Assembly: GCA_047975205.1 (NCBI GenBank)
Contig: JBKEDC010000028.1
Span: 1 to 63,971 of the forward strand
Source of the DNA: JBKEDC01 sp047975205
Lineage (GTDB): Bacteria > Bacteroidota > Bacteroidia > Bacteroidales > Prolixibacteraceae
DNA length: 63,971 bases
Reading direction: 5' to 3'
Shown here: in pieces, positions 18,202-26,930 of the stretch
Layout: each line of letters begins with the position of its first letter
How positions within the stretch are numbered: position 1 is the stretch's first letter
Made by a program: the position numbers and the translations under genes
The notes under the pieces: model-generated
Databases searched by the model: none
What the model was told of the DNA's origin: nothing
What the model saw: the letters and a program-made list of their open reading frames with translations, nothing else

Positions 18202-19437
18202 ATGATTGAAGTAAAGAAAATATTAGATAGAAAGGAAACAGCCGTACTTGTAGGGCTTATTAACCAACAGCAAGATGAAAATCAGGTAAAAGAATATCTT
18301 GATGAATTAGAGTTTTTAGCTGATACTGCAGGGGCTGTTGTACATAAACGCTTCGTGCAGCGATTAGAAAATCCAAATCCCGCTACATTTGTAGGATCGG
18401 GAAAGTTGGAAGAGATTCAGAATTATGTAAAGATTTACGAAATTGATACCGTAATTTTTGATGATGAACTTTCTCCTAGCCAATTGCGTAATATAGAGAA
18501 AGAACTTAAGTGCAAGGTGCTTGACCGTACAAATTTGATTCTTGACATCTTTGCTACTCGTGCGCAAACAGCTCATGCCAAAGTGCAAGTAGAGTTGGCA
18601 CAGTATCAATATTTATTGCCACGCTTAACCCGAATGTGGACGCATCTTGAGCGTCAACAAGGAGGAATCGGTTCTCGGGGTCCGGGAGAAAGCCAAATCG
18701 AAACTGATCGACGTATTATTCTTGATAAGATCTCGCTTTTAAAAGAGAAACTGAAAAAGATAGATAAGCAAATGGCAACACAGCGCAAGAATAGAGGAAA
18801 ACTTACACGTGTAGCTTTGGTGGGTTATACCAATGTGGGCAAATCAACGATCATGAACATGCTCTCAAAGTCGGAAGTATTTGCCGAAAATAAACTATTT
18901 GCCACACTTGATACTACCGTCCGTAAAGTGGTTATAGGTAACATACCTTTTTTGTTATCTGATACGGTGGGCTTCATCCGCAAGTTACCGCATGACTTGG
19001 TAGAGTCGTTTAAATCAACATTAGATGAGGTGAGAGAAGCCGATATTTTAGTGCATGTAGTTGACATATCGAATCCGGCCTTTGAAGATCAGATTAGTAC
19101 GGTGAATCAAACATTGGTTGAAATTGATTCAAATGCAAAGTCAAATATCTATGTATTCAACAAAATAGATGCTTTCCGGCATGTGGCAAAAGATGAAGAT
19201 GATTTATCGGAACGGAAGAAAGAGAATTTTTCTTTGGAAGATTGGAAACAAACTTGGATGAATAAAACGGATGCAGATTGTTTATTTATATCTGCCACTA
19301 AGCGTCGGAATATTGATGAGTTCAAACAGGTGCTTTATAAGCAAGTACACGATGTTCATGTGAGTCGATTTCCATATAACGACTTTCTTTACGACCCGGA
19401 GTGGATTAAAGATGATGCGACATCTGATGATGAGTAA
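18202..19437 (+). CDS. hflX: Ribosome-associated GTPase HflX
   Basis: 411 residues. The N-terminal HflX domain and the GSRGPGESQIETDRR segment (about 157-171) precede the G domain, with G1 GYTNVGKST (208-216), G3 DTVGF, and G4 NKID. HflX splits stalled 70S ribosomes under stress. The acidic C-terminal tail ends after the RFPYNDFLYDPEW segment. Length and motifs are normal. Confidence 0.95.
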   Translation: MIEVKKILDRKETAVLVGLINQQQDENQVKEYLDELEFLADTAGAVVHKRFVQRLENPNPATFVGSGKLEEIQNYVKIYEIDTVIFDDELSPSQLRNIEKELKCKVLDRTNLILDIFATRAQTAHAKVQVELAQYQYLLPRLTRMWTHLERQQGGIGSRGPGESQIETDRRIILDKISLLKEKLKKIDKQMATQRKNRGKLTRVALVGYTNVGKSTIMNMLSKSEVFAENKLFATLDTTVRKVVIGNIPFLLSDTVGFIRKLPHDLVESFKSTLDEVREADILVHVVDISNPAFEDQISTVNQTLVEIDSNAKSNIYVFNKIDAFRHVAKDEDDLSERKKENFSLEDWKQTWMNKTDADCLFISATKRRNIDEFKQVLYKQVHDVHVSRFPYNDFLYDPEWIKDDATSDDE

Positions 19438-19475
19438 TCTCATCATCAGATGCTAATTGTTTAAAATAGAAGCTT

Positions 19476-19862
19476 CTATTGATTGTTGGATGAAAATTGC
19501 TCTTCAATAACTTTGTCTATTTGTTTTGTTAGGAAAACATTTCCGAAAGCCCCGAATCCGATTACTCTTGTTTTTCCTTCCCATGTAGCTTTAGTAGTGG
19601 AAAATAGCACATAATTGTCTGTACTGATTACATTGTTAATTATTCCGCTAATAAGTGTACCTCCCAGCATAGAACCTAAAGCTTGTCCAGCTTGTCCGAG
19701 TGTATTGCTACTAGATGACGGCTGATCTTTCATAGCTTCCTGCATGTGTATGGTGAGCTTTTCTTTTAAGACCTCTTGATGTCGTTTTTGATTCGGGTTG
19801 GTTATTGCAGCTATTAATACAATAAAGCCGATTACAATAATACTGATGTGAGTTTTTTTCAT
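19476..19862 (-). CDS. Small membrane-anchored protein, DUF4359-like
   Basis: 128 residues. A single N-terminal hydrophobic segment (ISIIVIGFIVLIAAITNPNQ) could be an uncleaved anchor or signal, followed by a polar Ser/Gln-rich stretch and a second small domain (NYVLFSTTKATWEGKTRVIGFGAFG). The TNP motif directly after the helix and the C-terminal segment resemble DUF4359 proteins of unknown function. It is convergent with hflX and downstream of the cyclophilin gene, with a 50-bp gap. Confidence 0.6.
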   Translation of the reverse strand: MKKTHISIIVIGFIVLIAAITNPNQKRHQEVLKEKLTIHMQEAMKDQPSSSSNTLGQAGQALGSMLGGTLISGIINNVISTDNYVLFSTTKATWEGKTRVIGFGAFGNVFLTKQIDKVIEEQFSSNNQ

Positions 19863-19914
19863 ATTTGTTTAAGTAAAATGCGAATATATTTCAATGTATA
19901 TTCGCATTCTGAAT

Positions 19915-20352
19915 CTATTCTTCAATAATAATAATTTTCTCTATTTTATCGCCGGGTCTAATGTCGTCAATTACATCAAGACCTTCGTAAACTTTCCCAA
20001 AACATGTGTGATTACGATCTAAATGTTGCGTGTTTGCGCGATTATGACAAATAAAGAATTGTGACCCTCCTGTATTTCTGCCTGCATGTGCCATAGAAAG
20101 TACACCGCGATCATGATATTGATTATTGCCATCAAGCTCACAATTGATACTGTATCCCGGACCTCCGGCTCCGGTTCCGTCGGGGCAGCCTCCCTGGATT
20201 ACGAAATCAGGAATTACACGATGGAAAGTTAATCCGTCGTAAAATTTTTCATTTGCCAATTTGCAAAAGTTTTCCACTGTTCCGGGAGCATCATTCTCGT
20301 AAAACTCCACTTTCATCAAACCTTTTTCTGTATAAATCTCTGCTTTTCTCAT
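19915..20352 (-). CDS. Cyclophilin-type peptidylprolyl isomerase
   Basis: 145 residues, a minimal single-domain cyclophilin. Catalytic and binding motifs are present: FHRVIPDFVIQGG (active-site Arg, Phe), the MAHAGRNTGGSQFFI segment and the C-terminal HTCFGKV. It accelerates cis-trans proline isomerisation. No signal peptide, so it is cytoplasmic. A TACTTTTG -10 element on the minus strand lies about 40 bp upstream. Confidence 0.93.
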   Translation of the reverse strand: MRKAEIYTEKGLMKVEFYENDAPGTVENFCKLANEKFYDGLTFHRVIPDFVIQGGCPDGTGAGGPGYSINCELDGNNQYHDRGVLSMAHAGRNTGGSQFFICHNRANTQHLDRNHTCFGKVYEGLDVIDDIRPGDKIEKIIIIEE

Positions 20353-20488
20353 TTTTTGAAAATTCGTTTTATAATCGTTGCAAACAAAAGTAAAAGAATA
20401 AATTGTATTTTGCTTTGTTTTTCCATTTAGCTTTCCGAAATTGCCGGGGCAAACTATAAACTAATGTTCAAAACACAAAGTGGATGCT

Positions 20489-21823
20489 ATGCATACAAAC
20501 ATGAACGAATTTATTCAGAGCTTAAAAGCTCGCACGCCGGGTGAAGTAGAATTTCATCAAGCGGTAGAAGAAGTTATAGGTACAATCTGGGATTTATACA
20601 AAAAAAATCCGCGTTACCAAAAGGCTAAAATCTTAGAACGCATGTGTGAACCAGAGCGTACGGTTATTTTTAGAGTACCATGGCTAGACGATAATGGCGA
20701 TGTTCAAGTGAATAGAGGTTATCGTGTAGAGTTTAACTCAGCAATAGGTCCTTACAAGGGGGGCTTGCGTTTTCACCCGACAGTAACACTATCTATTTTG
20801 AAGTTTTTAGGTTTTGAGCAAACCTTCAAGAACAGTTTGACTACTCTTCCTATGGGAGGAGGTAAAGGAGGATCTGATTTTGATCCTAAAGGGAAGTCAA
20901 ACAATGAGATTATGCGCTTCTGTCAGAGTTTCATGACTGAGCTCCAACGCCATATAGGTCCGAATACAGATGTTCCGGCAGGAGATATTGGTGTTGGTGG
21001 TAGAGAAATCGGCTACTTGTATGGTCAGTATAAACGTATTAGAAACGAGTTTACCGGAGTACTTACCGGCAAAGGTTTATCATGGGGAGGTAGTAATCTT
21101 CGTCCGGAGGCAACCGGCTTTGGTGCTGTTTATTTTGTTCATCATATGCTTGAAAGGTTGGGGCAAGATATAAAAGGGAAAACTTTTGCTGTTTCAGGCT
21201 TTGGTAATGTGGCTTGGGGAGCTATCACTAAAATTAATGAGTTAGGAGGAAAAGTGCTTACCATTTCAGGTCCTGATGGTTATATTTATGATGAAAACGG
21301 TATCTCAGGTGATAAGATAGATTATTTATTAGAGCTTCGCGATAGTAATAATGACATTGTGGCTCCTTACGCTGCAGAGTTTGGTGCGCAATTCTTCCCA
21401 AATAAGAAACCTTGGGAGCAGAAAGTAGATATTGCCCTTCCTTGTGCTACTCAGAACGAGGTTAATCTTGACGATGCAAAACAAATAGTGGCTAATGGCA
21501 GCTTAATGTTGGCAGAAGTATCTAACATGGGTTGTACAGCAGAGGCTATGGAATACTTATCAGAGAATTGTATCTATGCACCCGGAAAGGCTGTAAATGC
21601 AGGAGGTGTTGCTGTGTCTGGTTTAGAAATGACTCAAAATAGCTATCGTTTAAATTGGACTAACGAAGAAGTCGACGCAAAACTGCATCAGATTATGAAA
21701 AGTATCCATGAAACATGTGTTAAGTATGGTAAAGAAGGTGATAAGATAAACTATGTGAAGGGTGCAAACATTGGTGGCTTCGTAAAAGTGGCAGATGCTA
21801 TGCTAGCTCAAGGCGTTGTTTAG
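20489..21823 (+). CDS. gdhA: NADP-type glutamate dehydrogenase
   Basis: 444 residues from the ATG at 20489; GTG at 20480 and ATG at 20501 are alternatives, and the chosen start gives the usual family length. Conserved parts include YRVEFNSAIGPYKGGLRFHP, the catalytic Lys in TTLPMGGGKGGSDFDPKGK, PAGDIGVGGREIGYLYG, and the Rossmann motif GFGNVAWGA. It reductively aminates 2-oxoglutarate to glutamate, the main ammonium assimilation step in many Bacteroidales. Single gene with its own terminator. TAGCTTTC at 20428-20435 is a possible -7 element. Confidence 0.95.
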   Translation: MHTNMNEFIQSLKARTPGEVEFHQAVEEVIGTIWDLYKKNPRYQKAKILERMCEPERTVIFRVPWLDDNGDVQVNRGYRVEFNSAIGPYKGGLRFHPTVTLSILKFLGFEQTFKNSLTTLPMGGGKGGSDFDPKGKSNNEIMRFCQSFMTELQRHIGPNTDVPAGDIGVGGREIGYLYGQYKRIRNEFTGVLTGKGLSWGGSNLRPEATGFGAVYFVHHMLERLGQDIKGKTFAVSGFGNVAWGAITKINELGGKVLTISGPDGYIYDENGISGDKIDYLLELRDSNNDIVAPYAAEFGAQFFPNKKPWEQKVDIALPCATQNEVNLDDAKQIVANGSLMLAEVSNMGCTAEAMEYLSENCIYAPGKAVNAGGVAVSGLEMTQNSYRLNWTNEEVDAKLHQIMKSIHETCVKYGKEGDKINYVKGANIGGFVKVADAMLAQGVV

Positions 21824-21847
21824 TCTGACTAATTCTCATAAAAAGGA

Positions 21848-21878
21848 AAAGGCAAATCAGAGATGACTTGCCTTTTTT
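21848..21878 (+). terminator. Terminator after gdhA
   Basis: AAGGCAA...TTGCCTT stem, with one mismatch in the extended pairing, followed by TTTTTT, 25 bp after the gdhA stop. Confidence 0.8.
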
Positions 21879-21900
21879 ATCGGTTAAATAAATCTGAAAA

Positions 21901-21936
21901 ATAAAATGCCAAAGCAAGATTGCCTTGGCATTTTAT
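21901..21936 (-). terminator. Terminator after trpS
   Basis: AAAATGCCAA and TTGGCATTTT form a 10-bp stem with A and T runs on both sides, so it can work on either strand. It lies 23 bp downstream of the trpS stop. Confidence 0.75.
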
Positions 21937-21958
21937 TTGATTAATAATAGATAGCAGC

Positions 21959-22960
21959 CTAATACAATTTCTTAAAACCGATAAGCTCGCGTACTTCCTT
22001 TAAGGTTGAGGAAGCAGACTCGCGTGCTTTATCAGCACCTAATTTAGCCACTCGTGCTAAATATGCATCATCAGCTAAGATATCATTGATGCGTTCTCTA
22101 ATGGGAGATGTGAAGCTAATAATATCCTCTGCTAATTGTTTCTTCAAATCACCGTAGCGGATACTACAATCGTTGTATGCATCATTGAAATGTTTTACCG
22201 TGTCGGGTGTGCTCATAATTTCTAATAAGGTGAATAAGTTGCGTATAGCTTCCGGCTTTTCGGAATTGGGTTCAGTAGGACCCGAATCAGTTACGGCTCG
22301 CATTACCTTTTTTTGAATAGATTTAGGATCTTCAAAAAGTGCAATAGCATTTCCTTCCGATTTACCCATTTTACCACTACCGTCTAATCCCGGGATTTTA
22401 ATCATTTTTTCACCATCAGCAACAAAAGGACGAGGAATAGGAAATACTTCGCTTTTATACATGCGGTTAAATCTGCGTGCAAAAGTTCGTGCCATCTCTA
22501 AGTTTTGTTCTTGGTCTTTACCCACAGGCACAAATTGGGCCTTATGAATAAGAATATCTACAGCCATCAGCACCGGGTAAGTCAATAACCCGGCATTTAC
22601 ATTGTCGGGATTTTTGCGAGCTTTATCTTTAAAGGAAGTCGTGCGTTCTAATTCTCCTAGATAAGAATTCATGTTCATATATGTGTAAAGCTCTGTGATT
22701 TCAGGCACGTCACTTTGCACAAAAATAGTAGCTTTCTCAGGGTCAACGCCGCAAGCCAAATATTCGGCCAATACCTGTTTAACTTTATGTTGGAGGTCGC
22801 CGGGTGTGGGGTGGGTAGTTAAAGAGTGTATGTCGGCAATGAAATAATAACAATTAAAATCTTCTTGCATTTTTAAGAAATTCTGCACGGCACCAAAATA
22901 GTTGCCTAAGTGCAAATTTCCGGTAGGGCGAATGCCGCTAACAACAATGGGTTTATTCAT
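21959..22960 (-). CDS. trpS: Tryptophan-tRNA ligase
   Basis: 333 residues, normal for bacterial TrpRS. Class I signatures: GIRPTGNLHLGNYFG (HIGH equivalent) and GKMGKSEGN (KMSKS equivalent), plus the PVGKDQEQNLEMAR segment that contacts tRNA and Trp. It charges tRNA-Trp. Monocistronic, with a good promoter upstream and a terminator downstream. Confidence 0.96.
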   Translation of the reverse strand: MNKPIVVSGIRPTGNLHLGNYFGAVQNFLKMQEDFNCYYFIADIHSLTTHPTPGDLQHKVKQVLAEYLACGVDPEKATIFVQSDVPEITELYTYMNMNSYLGELERTTSFKDKARKNPDNVNAGLLTYPVLMAVDILIHKAQFVPVGKDQEQNLEMARTFARRFNRMYKSEVFPIPRPFVADGEKMIKIPGLDGSGKMGKSEGNAIALFEDPKSIQKKVMRAVTDSGPTEPNSEKPEAIRNLFTLLEIMSTPDTVKHFNDAYNDCSIRYGDLKKQLAEDIISFTSPIRERINDILADDAYLARVAKLGADKARESASSTLKEVRELIGFKKLY

Positions 22961-23012
22961 AGTAAATCAATTTTAAACTTTAGATTAAAATGAGGCATCA
23001 GCCTACGCTTTA

Positions 23013-23042
23013 CAAAAGTAACCCACTTACTTGAAAAGCAAA
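23013..23042 (-). promoter_or_regulatory. Promoter of trpS
   Basis: Minus strand: TTTG (23042-23039), 18-bp spacer, TACTTTTG (23020-23013). It is about 50 bp upstream of the trpS start. Confidence 0.75.
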
Positions 23043-23146
23043 ATGAAAAGAACGGAAATCTAATGATACGTAGATACTCGATTAAGACTTGTGATGTACA
23101 AGCTAGATTAAAATATCAACTTTAATATAAATTTATAGTGCATAAA

Positions 23147-23176
23147 TTTGATAAAACTAAAACATTGTTACTTTTA
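23147..23176 (+). promoter_or_regulatory. Promoter of the coiled-coil protein gene
   Basis: TTTG (23147-23150), 18-bp spacer, TACTTTTA (23169-23176), one base off consensus. The start codon follows 35 bp downstream. Confidence 0.65.
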
Positions 23177-23211
23177 CACTTGAATATTTAGTAATAAACA
23201 ACAAGAAAGCT

Positions 23212-24141
23212 ATGGAAGAATTAAGTCCTACACCGAATAATAATCGAAGAGAACTTCAGAAAGTTCAAGAGAAAAGTAAAAAGCTGAACCTAGTCGTTAT
23301 CTTTTTAGCTATCGGTTTAGCCGTAGTTCTGGTGCTGTTCTTTATGCAGCGCAAGAATGCCAATGAATTGAATGAGGCTTTAAGTTTGCAGAAAGAAAAC
23401 CTTCAAGCTGAACTAACAGATATGGTAGCCAATTATGACACACTGAAAACGAGCAATGATACCTTGAATTTGCGATTACATTCTGCTCAAAGTCAGGTGA
23501 AAGATTTATTGGAAGAGATGAATCGCGTGAAAAAAACCAATTATGCCCAAATATCGAAGTATCAGAAAGAAATAAAATCTTTACGAGATATTATGCGTAA
23601 TTATGTAGTGCAAGTTGATTCTTTGAACCAACGAAACAAAGCTTTGATGGCAGAAAATGAACAAGTAAAGCAAGAATATGCAAAAGTGCAAAGTACAAAC
23701 GAAGAATTACAGCAGCAAAAAGAACAATTATCGCAAGTGGTAAAACAAGCTGCAAAACTGGAAGCTCGAGATATTCACGTCTATGGTCTGAATCATCGGG
23801 GGAAAGAAACAGCAAACAGTTCACGTGCCGTACAACTTCAAATACAGCTTACATTAAGTAGAAATTTAACAGCTAAACGAGGAGCTAAAGATGTGTATGT
23901 GCGTATTCTTCGTCCGGATCAAGTGTTGTTAGTTCCAACAGAAGGAGGAACTTTTCCTTATGAAGATTTGAACATTCCTTATTCTGCCTCTCGAGAAATT
24001 ACCTACGAGGGAAATGAATTGCCGATGAGTATTTATTGGGATAACGATGGATTCGATCCTTTTATGGAAGGCAACTATACAGTAGATATCTTTGCTGATG
24101 GTGATAATATTGGTACAGCTTCATTCTCGTTTAAACGATAA
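23212..24141 (+). CDS. Membrane-anchored coiled-coil protein of unknown function
   Basis: 309 residues. The N-terminal cytoplasmic part is polar, followed by one membrane helix (about 25-46, LNLVVIFLAIGLAVVLVLFF), then a long heptad-patterned coiled coil (about 50-185) and a C-terminal beta-rich domain of about 115 residues (ARDIHVYGLNHRGKETANSS onwards). I recognise no family. The layout suggests a periplasmic rod-and-head protein anchored in the inner membrane. It stands alone between the trpS and MaoC genes. Confidence 0.65.
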   Translation: MEELSPTPNNNRRELQKVQEKSKKLNLVVIFLAIGLAVVLVLFFMQRKNANELNEALSLQKENLQAELTDMVANYDTLKTSNDTLNLRLHSAQSQVKDLLEEMNRVKKTNYAQISKYQKEIKSLRDIMRNYVVQVDSLNQRNKALMAENEQVKQEYAKVQSTNEELQQQKEQLSQVVKQAAKLEARDIHVYGLNHRGKETANSSRAVQLQIQLTLSRNLTAKRGAKDVYVRILRPDQVLLVPTEGGTFPYEDLNIPYSASREITYEGNELPMSIYWDNDGFDPFMEGNYTVDIFADGDNIGTASFSFKR

Positions 24142-24296
24142 TATTCTAAATCTTGATTTTTCGTTTCTACGAAAATAGAGTTCTACACACCGAGCTGCTA
24201 TTTTTACTTTCCGTAATTATAGCAGCTTTTTTACAGGATTATTTTTGGGAAAGCAACAATGTATTTGAGAGGAGGACGTAAACTACATATATACAA

Positions 24297-24340
24297 AATA
24301 ACAGTCCGAGTTAGCTTAATCTGATTCGGACTGTTATTTT
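24297..24340. terminator. Bidirectional terminator
   Basis: AATAACAGTCCGA and TCGGACTGTTATT form a perfect 13-bp stem with T runs on both strands, between the convergent coiled-coil and MaoC genes. Confidence 0.8.
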
Positions 24341-24361
24341 ATCAGCACACAACGTATCATT

Positions 24362-24829
24362 CTATTTTTTGAAGTGATAGAGAAAGGTAACAACACCGTC
24401 GAATGCGGGTTTTTTATTTCCTTCTATTTCCATTTGAATTTTTAACTGCACCCGGCTAATGCCTCTAAGGTCTTTAATATCTTTAAGCCATACATGGGTG
24501 CGAACATTACTGTTCACCAATACCGGAGCTCCAAACTTGAAATTATCAATGCCGTAATTTACTAACATGATTATGTTTTCAACAGTTGCAATTTCGTTCC
24601 ACATTTTGGGGAGCAAAGAGAGTGTAAGGTATCCATGGGCTATAGTTGCTCCAAATCCGCCTTCGGTTTTGGCTCTTTCAGGATCTGTGTGTATCCATTG
24701 ATAATCTAGTGTAGCGTCAGCAAAGAGGTTAATCTGCTCTTGAGTGACTTGATGCCATTTCGAATGACCTATTTTTTCCCCCAGAAACTCAGCAAATTCT
24801 TCGTGACTTTTAATAATAACGGGCTCCAT
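24362..24829 (-). CDS. MaoC-family (R)-specific enoyl hydratase
   Basis: 155 residues from the ATG at 24829 (MEPVIIKSHEEF), preferred over the longer frame whose first 18 residues are unconserved. It has the hot-dog fold and the hydratase-2 motif (ATLDYQWIHTDPERAK, with the Asp and His). MaoC proteins hydrate trans-2-enoyl-CoA; stand-alone forms are often of unknown physiological role. Single gene. Confidence 0.87.
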   Translation of the reverse strand: MEPVIIKSHEEFAEFLGEKIGHSKWHQVTQEQINLFADATLDYQWIHTDPERAKTEGGFGATIAHGYLTLSLLPKMWNEIATVENIIMLVNYGIDNFKFGAPVLVNSNVRTHVWLKDIKDLRGISRVQLKIQMEIEGNKKPAFDGVVTFLYHFKK

Positions 24830-24991
24830 AAGGTTGTAGTTTGTGTTTATGCTCTTGTAAATATAATAATATATGGGATACAATACTTAACATCTTCATT
24901 TATCCGATGAATTTATCTGATTTTTTTAAAACAAACGATATTTTGAAGTGAATAGAGCTTAATTGTAAACTTATTGTATCGTAGAATGGCA

Positions 24992-25021
24992 TAAAAAAAC
25001 CGAAGAAAATCTCCGGTTTTG
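24992..25021 (-). terminator. Terminator after rpmF
   Basis: Minus strand AAAACCGGAGATTTTCTTCGG followed by TTTTTTT. It is about 40 bp downstream of the rpmF stop. Confidence 0.8.
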
Positions 25022-25058
25022 TATTTTGTCCCCTATATCAGAGGGAGTATTGCAGAAA

Positions 25059-25244
25059 TTAAACTGCTACATCTTTCTCGATTGCTAATTTTCCACGGTA
25101 GTAACCGCATTCACCACAAACTGTGTGATATTTTACAGTTGCTCCACAATTTGAACATGTAGCCAAAGTTGGAACAGCAGCTTTGTGATGAGAACGTCTT
25201 TGATCTCTTCTAGCTTTTGATGTTTTGTGCTTAGGATGTGCCAT
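25059..25244 (-). CDS. rpmF: 50S ribosomal protein L32 (zinc-binding form)
   Basis: 61 residues with the family start MAHPKHKTSKARRDQRRSH and a CSNC...CGEC zinc ribbon, so it is the C+ (four-cysteine) form. It follows the DUF177 gene by 6 bp, the classical YceD-rpmF pairing. Confidence 0.96.
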   Translation of the reverse strand: MAHPKHKTSKARRDQRRSHHKAAVPTLATCSNCGATVKYHTVCGECGYYRGKLAIEKDVAV

Positions 25245-25250
25245 CTTACT

Positions 25251-25796
25251 CTAATTTTTATCTGTTTCTAATAATTTTTTCAATTCGTCCCACCTAGAGT
25301 CAATTGCTTCTGCATCTTCCTCTTTTTGAGAATAACTTAAACTCTCTATCTTTTCAATCATTGCCGGATTACACAAACTTCTGCCTTGTGTGTCTTCCGA
25401 ATGAACGGTTCTTATAGGCAGAGCCAAAACAATATAATCATATATCATTTGTGCAATATTGATTTGGCCTTCATTCACATCAATCCAAATCACATCATCG
25501 CCTTCTTCGAAGTTGTCTTCACCATATTTTACATAAACCTTTGCCTCGTTTCTCACCGGCTCAGGATATATATCTAGACAACGATCGCAAGCCACAAACG
25601 CCGTTCCTTTAATTTCAAAACTTAGCGTAAGTAAATTGCTCTGCTTGTCGAGCGCCGTTTTTACCAAAATATCACCATCTTCAACAATGCCTCCGTCGAA
25701 ATAATCGAAGAAAGATTTGTTTATTGTGTATTCAAATTCAGTTTTCCCGAGGGCTAACCCTTTGAACGCAATATTATATGCAGATATTCCACTCAT
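25251..25796 (-). CDS. DUF177 (YceD-like) protein
   Basis: 181 residues from the ATG at 25796 (MSGISAYNIAFKGL); the upstream 15 residues of the longer frame are unconserved. It contains the DUF177 signature with VACDRCLDIYPEPV (CxxC-like part) and the acidic segment DDVIWIDVNEGQINIAQMIY. The family is linked to 23S rRNA accumulation in other bacteria and plants, and is nearly always upstream of rpmF, as here. Confidence 0.85.
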   Translation of the reverse strand: MSGISAYNIAFKGLALGKTEFEYTINKSFFDYFDGGIVEDGDILVKTALDKQSNLLTLSFEIKGTAFVACDRCLDIYPEPVRNEAKVYVKYGEDNFEEGDDVIWIDVNEGQINIAQMIYDYIVLALPIRTVHSEDTQGRSLCNPAMIEKIESLSYSQKEEDAEAIDSRWDELKKLLETDKN

Positions 25797-25943
25797 TGTG
25801 CCAAAAAAGTTTTGCAAAACTATAAAATTTCCACAAAACAAGAAAGTATAACCGAATAAATCATGCTTTTTTTCAAGTTATAGACAGTCAACTGTTGATT
25901 TATTCGATTATTGAACTATTTTTTATAGAACAAGACCGGGTTA

Positions 25944-26846
25944 TTACCATAGATTAAAGAAGCTGATTCCCACACTGAAAGGAGTGAGTTTCGGTCCCTT
26001 TCCATCTTTAAATAGTTCGGTGAAACTGTAGGTGGCATATAACGATAAATTATTTCCACCTACTTGGAATATGCCGGAAGCCTTAAATGGAGCTATTGAC
26101 AGGCTGCCTCGATCTTTATTTTTTGAGTCATTGGCCTTCACCTTAGCTAATGACTTGATATTTAAACCTCCTACAACGCCCGCACTTACAAACATCTTGC
26201 TCCTGCCTTGGTTAATGGGAAACTGATATTCCATCATTAAAGGAACGGTAAGATAGCAGAGCATGAGCTTCGACTTCTTAAAGTTTGTATCTTCAACGGC
26301 AGATGGATAAATAATCCCATTATCTCCTTTATCAATAGTAACTTTATTATCAAACTTGTAATTATTCCAACTCAAACCCATACCGGTAACCAAGCCAAAG
26401 TTATTTCGGCGGTTAAGAGCAATGTTCCACTCTAAGATGTTCCAATTTATTTCCCAAGAAGCTGCCTGACGTAAGTCCATAAAATCAGAGGGTACATCAG
26501 AGGTAGGCTCATACATACTATAATCGCTATTCGCAAATCCATTTACTCCGAACTGCAAAGATGCCCAATGCCCGTTAAACTTGTTTGACTGATCAAACCT
26601 ATTCACTTTAACCCAAGTGCGAGGAGAAATTTCTATTATAGAGGAGTTATTGGAATAAGCCTCTTTTTTTCTCATGTTTTGCCCAATTTGCACAGACAAA
26701 CTTCCCACCCTAATAGTTGTAGTGTCACATTTCACATAGGTTGAATCAGAACCGGATATATCTGTAATGATTATGTTTTGGGCTCGAACCCCGTAGGTTA
26801 TGCATAAGGTTAATACTAAAATAAAAGTTGCCGTAAAGAGTTTCAT
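25944..26846 (-). CDS. PorT-like outer-membrane beta-barrel protein
   Basis: 300 residues from the ATG at 26846 (signal peptide MKLFTATFILVLTLCITYGV). The body is an eight-stranded-type barrel with typical strand-turn alternation and aromatic girdles, such as FNGHWASLQFGVNGFANSDY and the C-terminal LTPFSVGISFFNLW. It resembles the OmpA/PorT-like barrels of Bacteroidetes. No clear function. The upstream S41 protease gene ends 84 bp away in the same direction. Confidence 0.65.
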   Translation of the reverse strand: MKLFTATFILVLTLCITYGVRAQNIIITDISGSDSTYVKCDTTTIRVGSLSVQIGQNMRKKEAYSNNSSIIEISPRTWVKVNRFDQSNKFNGHWASLQFGVNGFANSDYSMYEPTSDVPSDFMDLRQAASWEINWNILEWNIALNRRNNFGLVTGMGLSWNNYKFDNKVTIDKGDNGIIYPSAVEDTNFKKSKLMLCYLTVPLMMEYQFPINQGRSKMFVSAGVVGGLNIKSLAKVKANDSKNKDRGSLSIAPFKASGIFQVGGNNLSLYATYSFTELFKDGKGPKLTPFSVGISFFNLW

Positions 26847-26930
26847 CGTGTGTTTTCTTTTAAGTACGATAATAAAACAATTTTGTTGCAAATAAGGTTT
26901 TTTGCCTTACTATCTTAATAAGATATATCA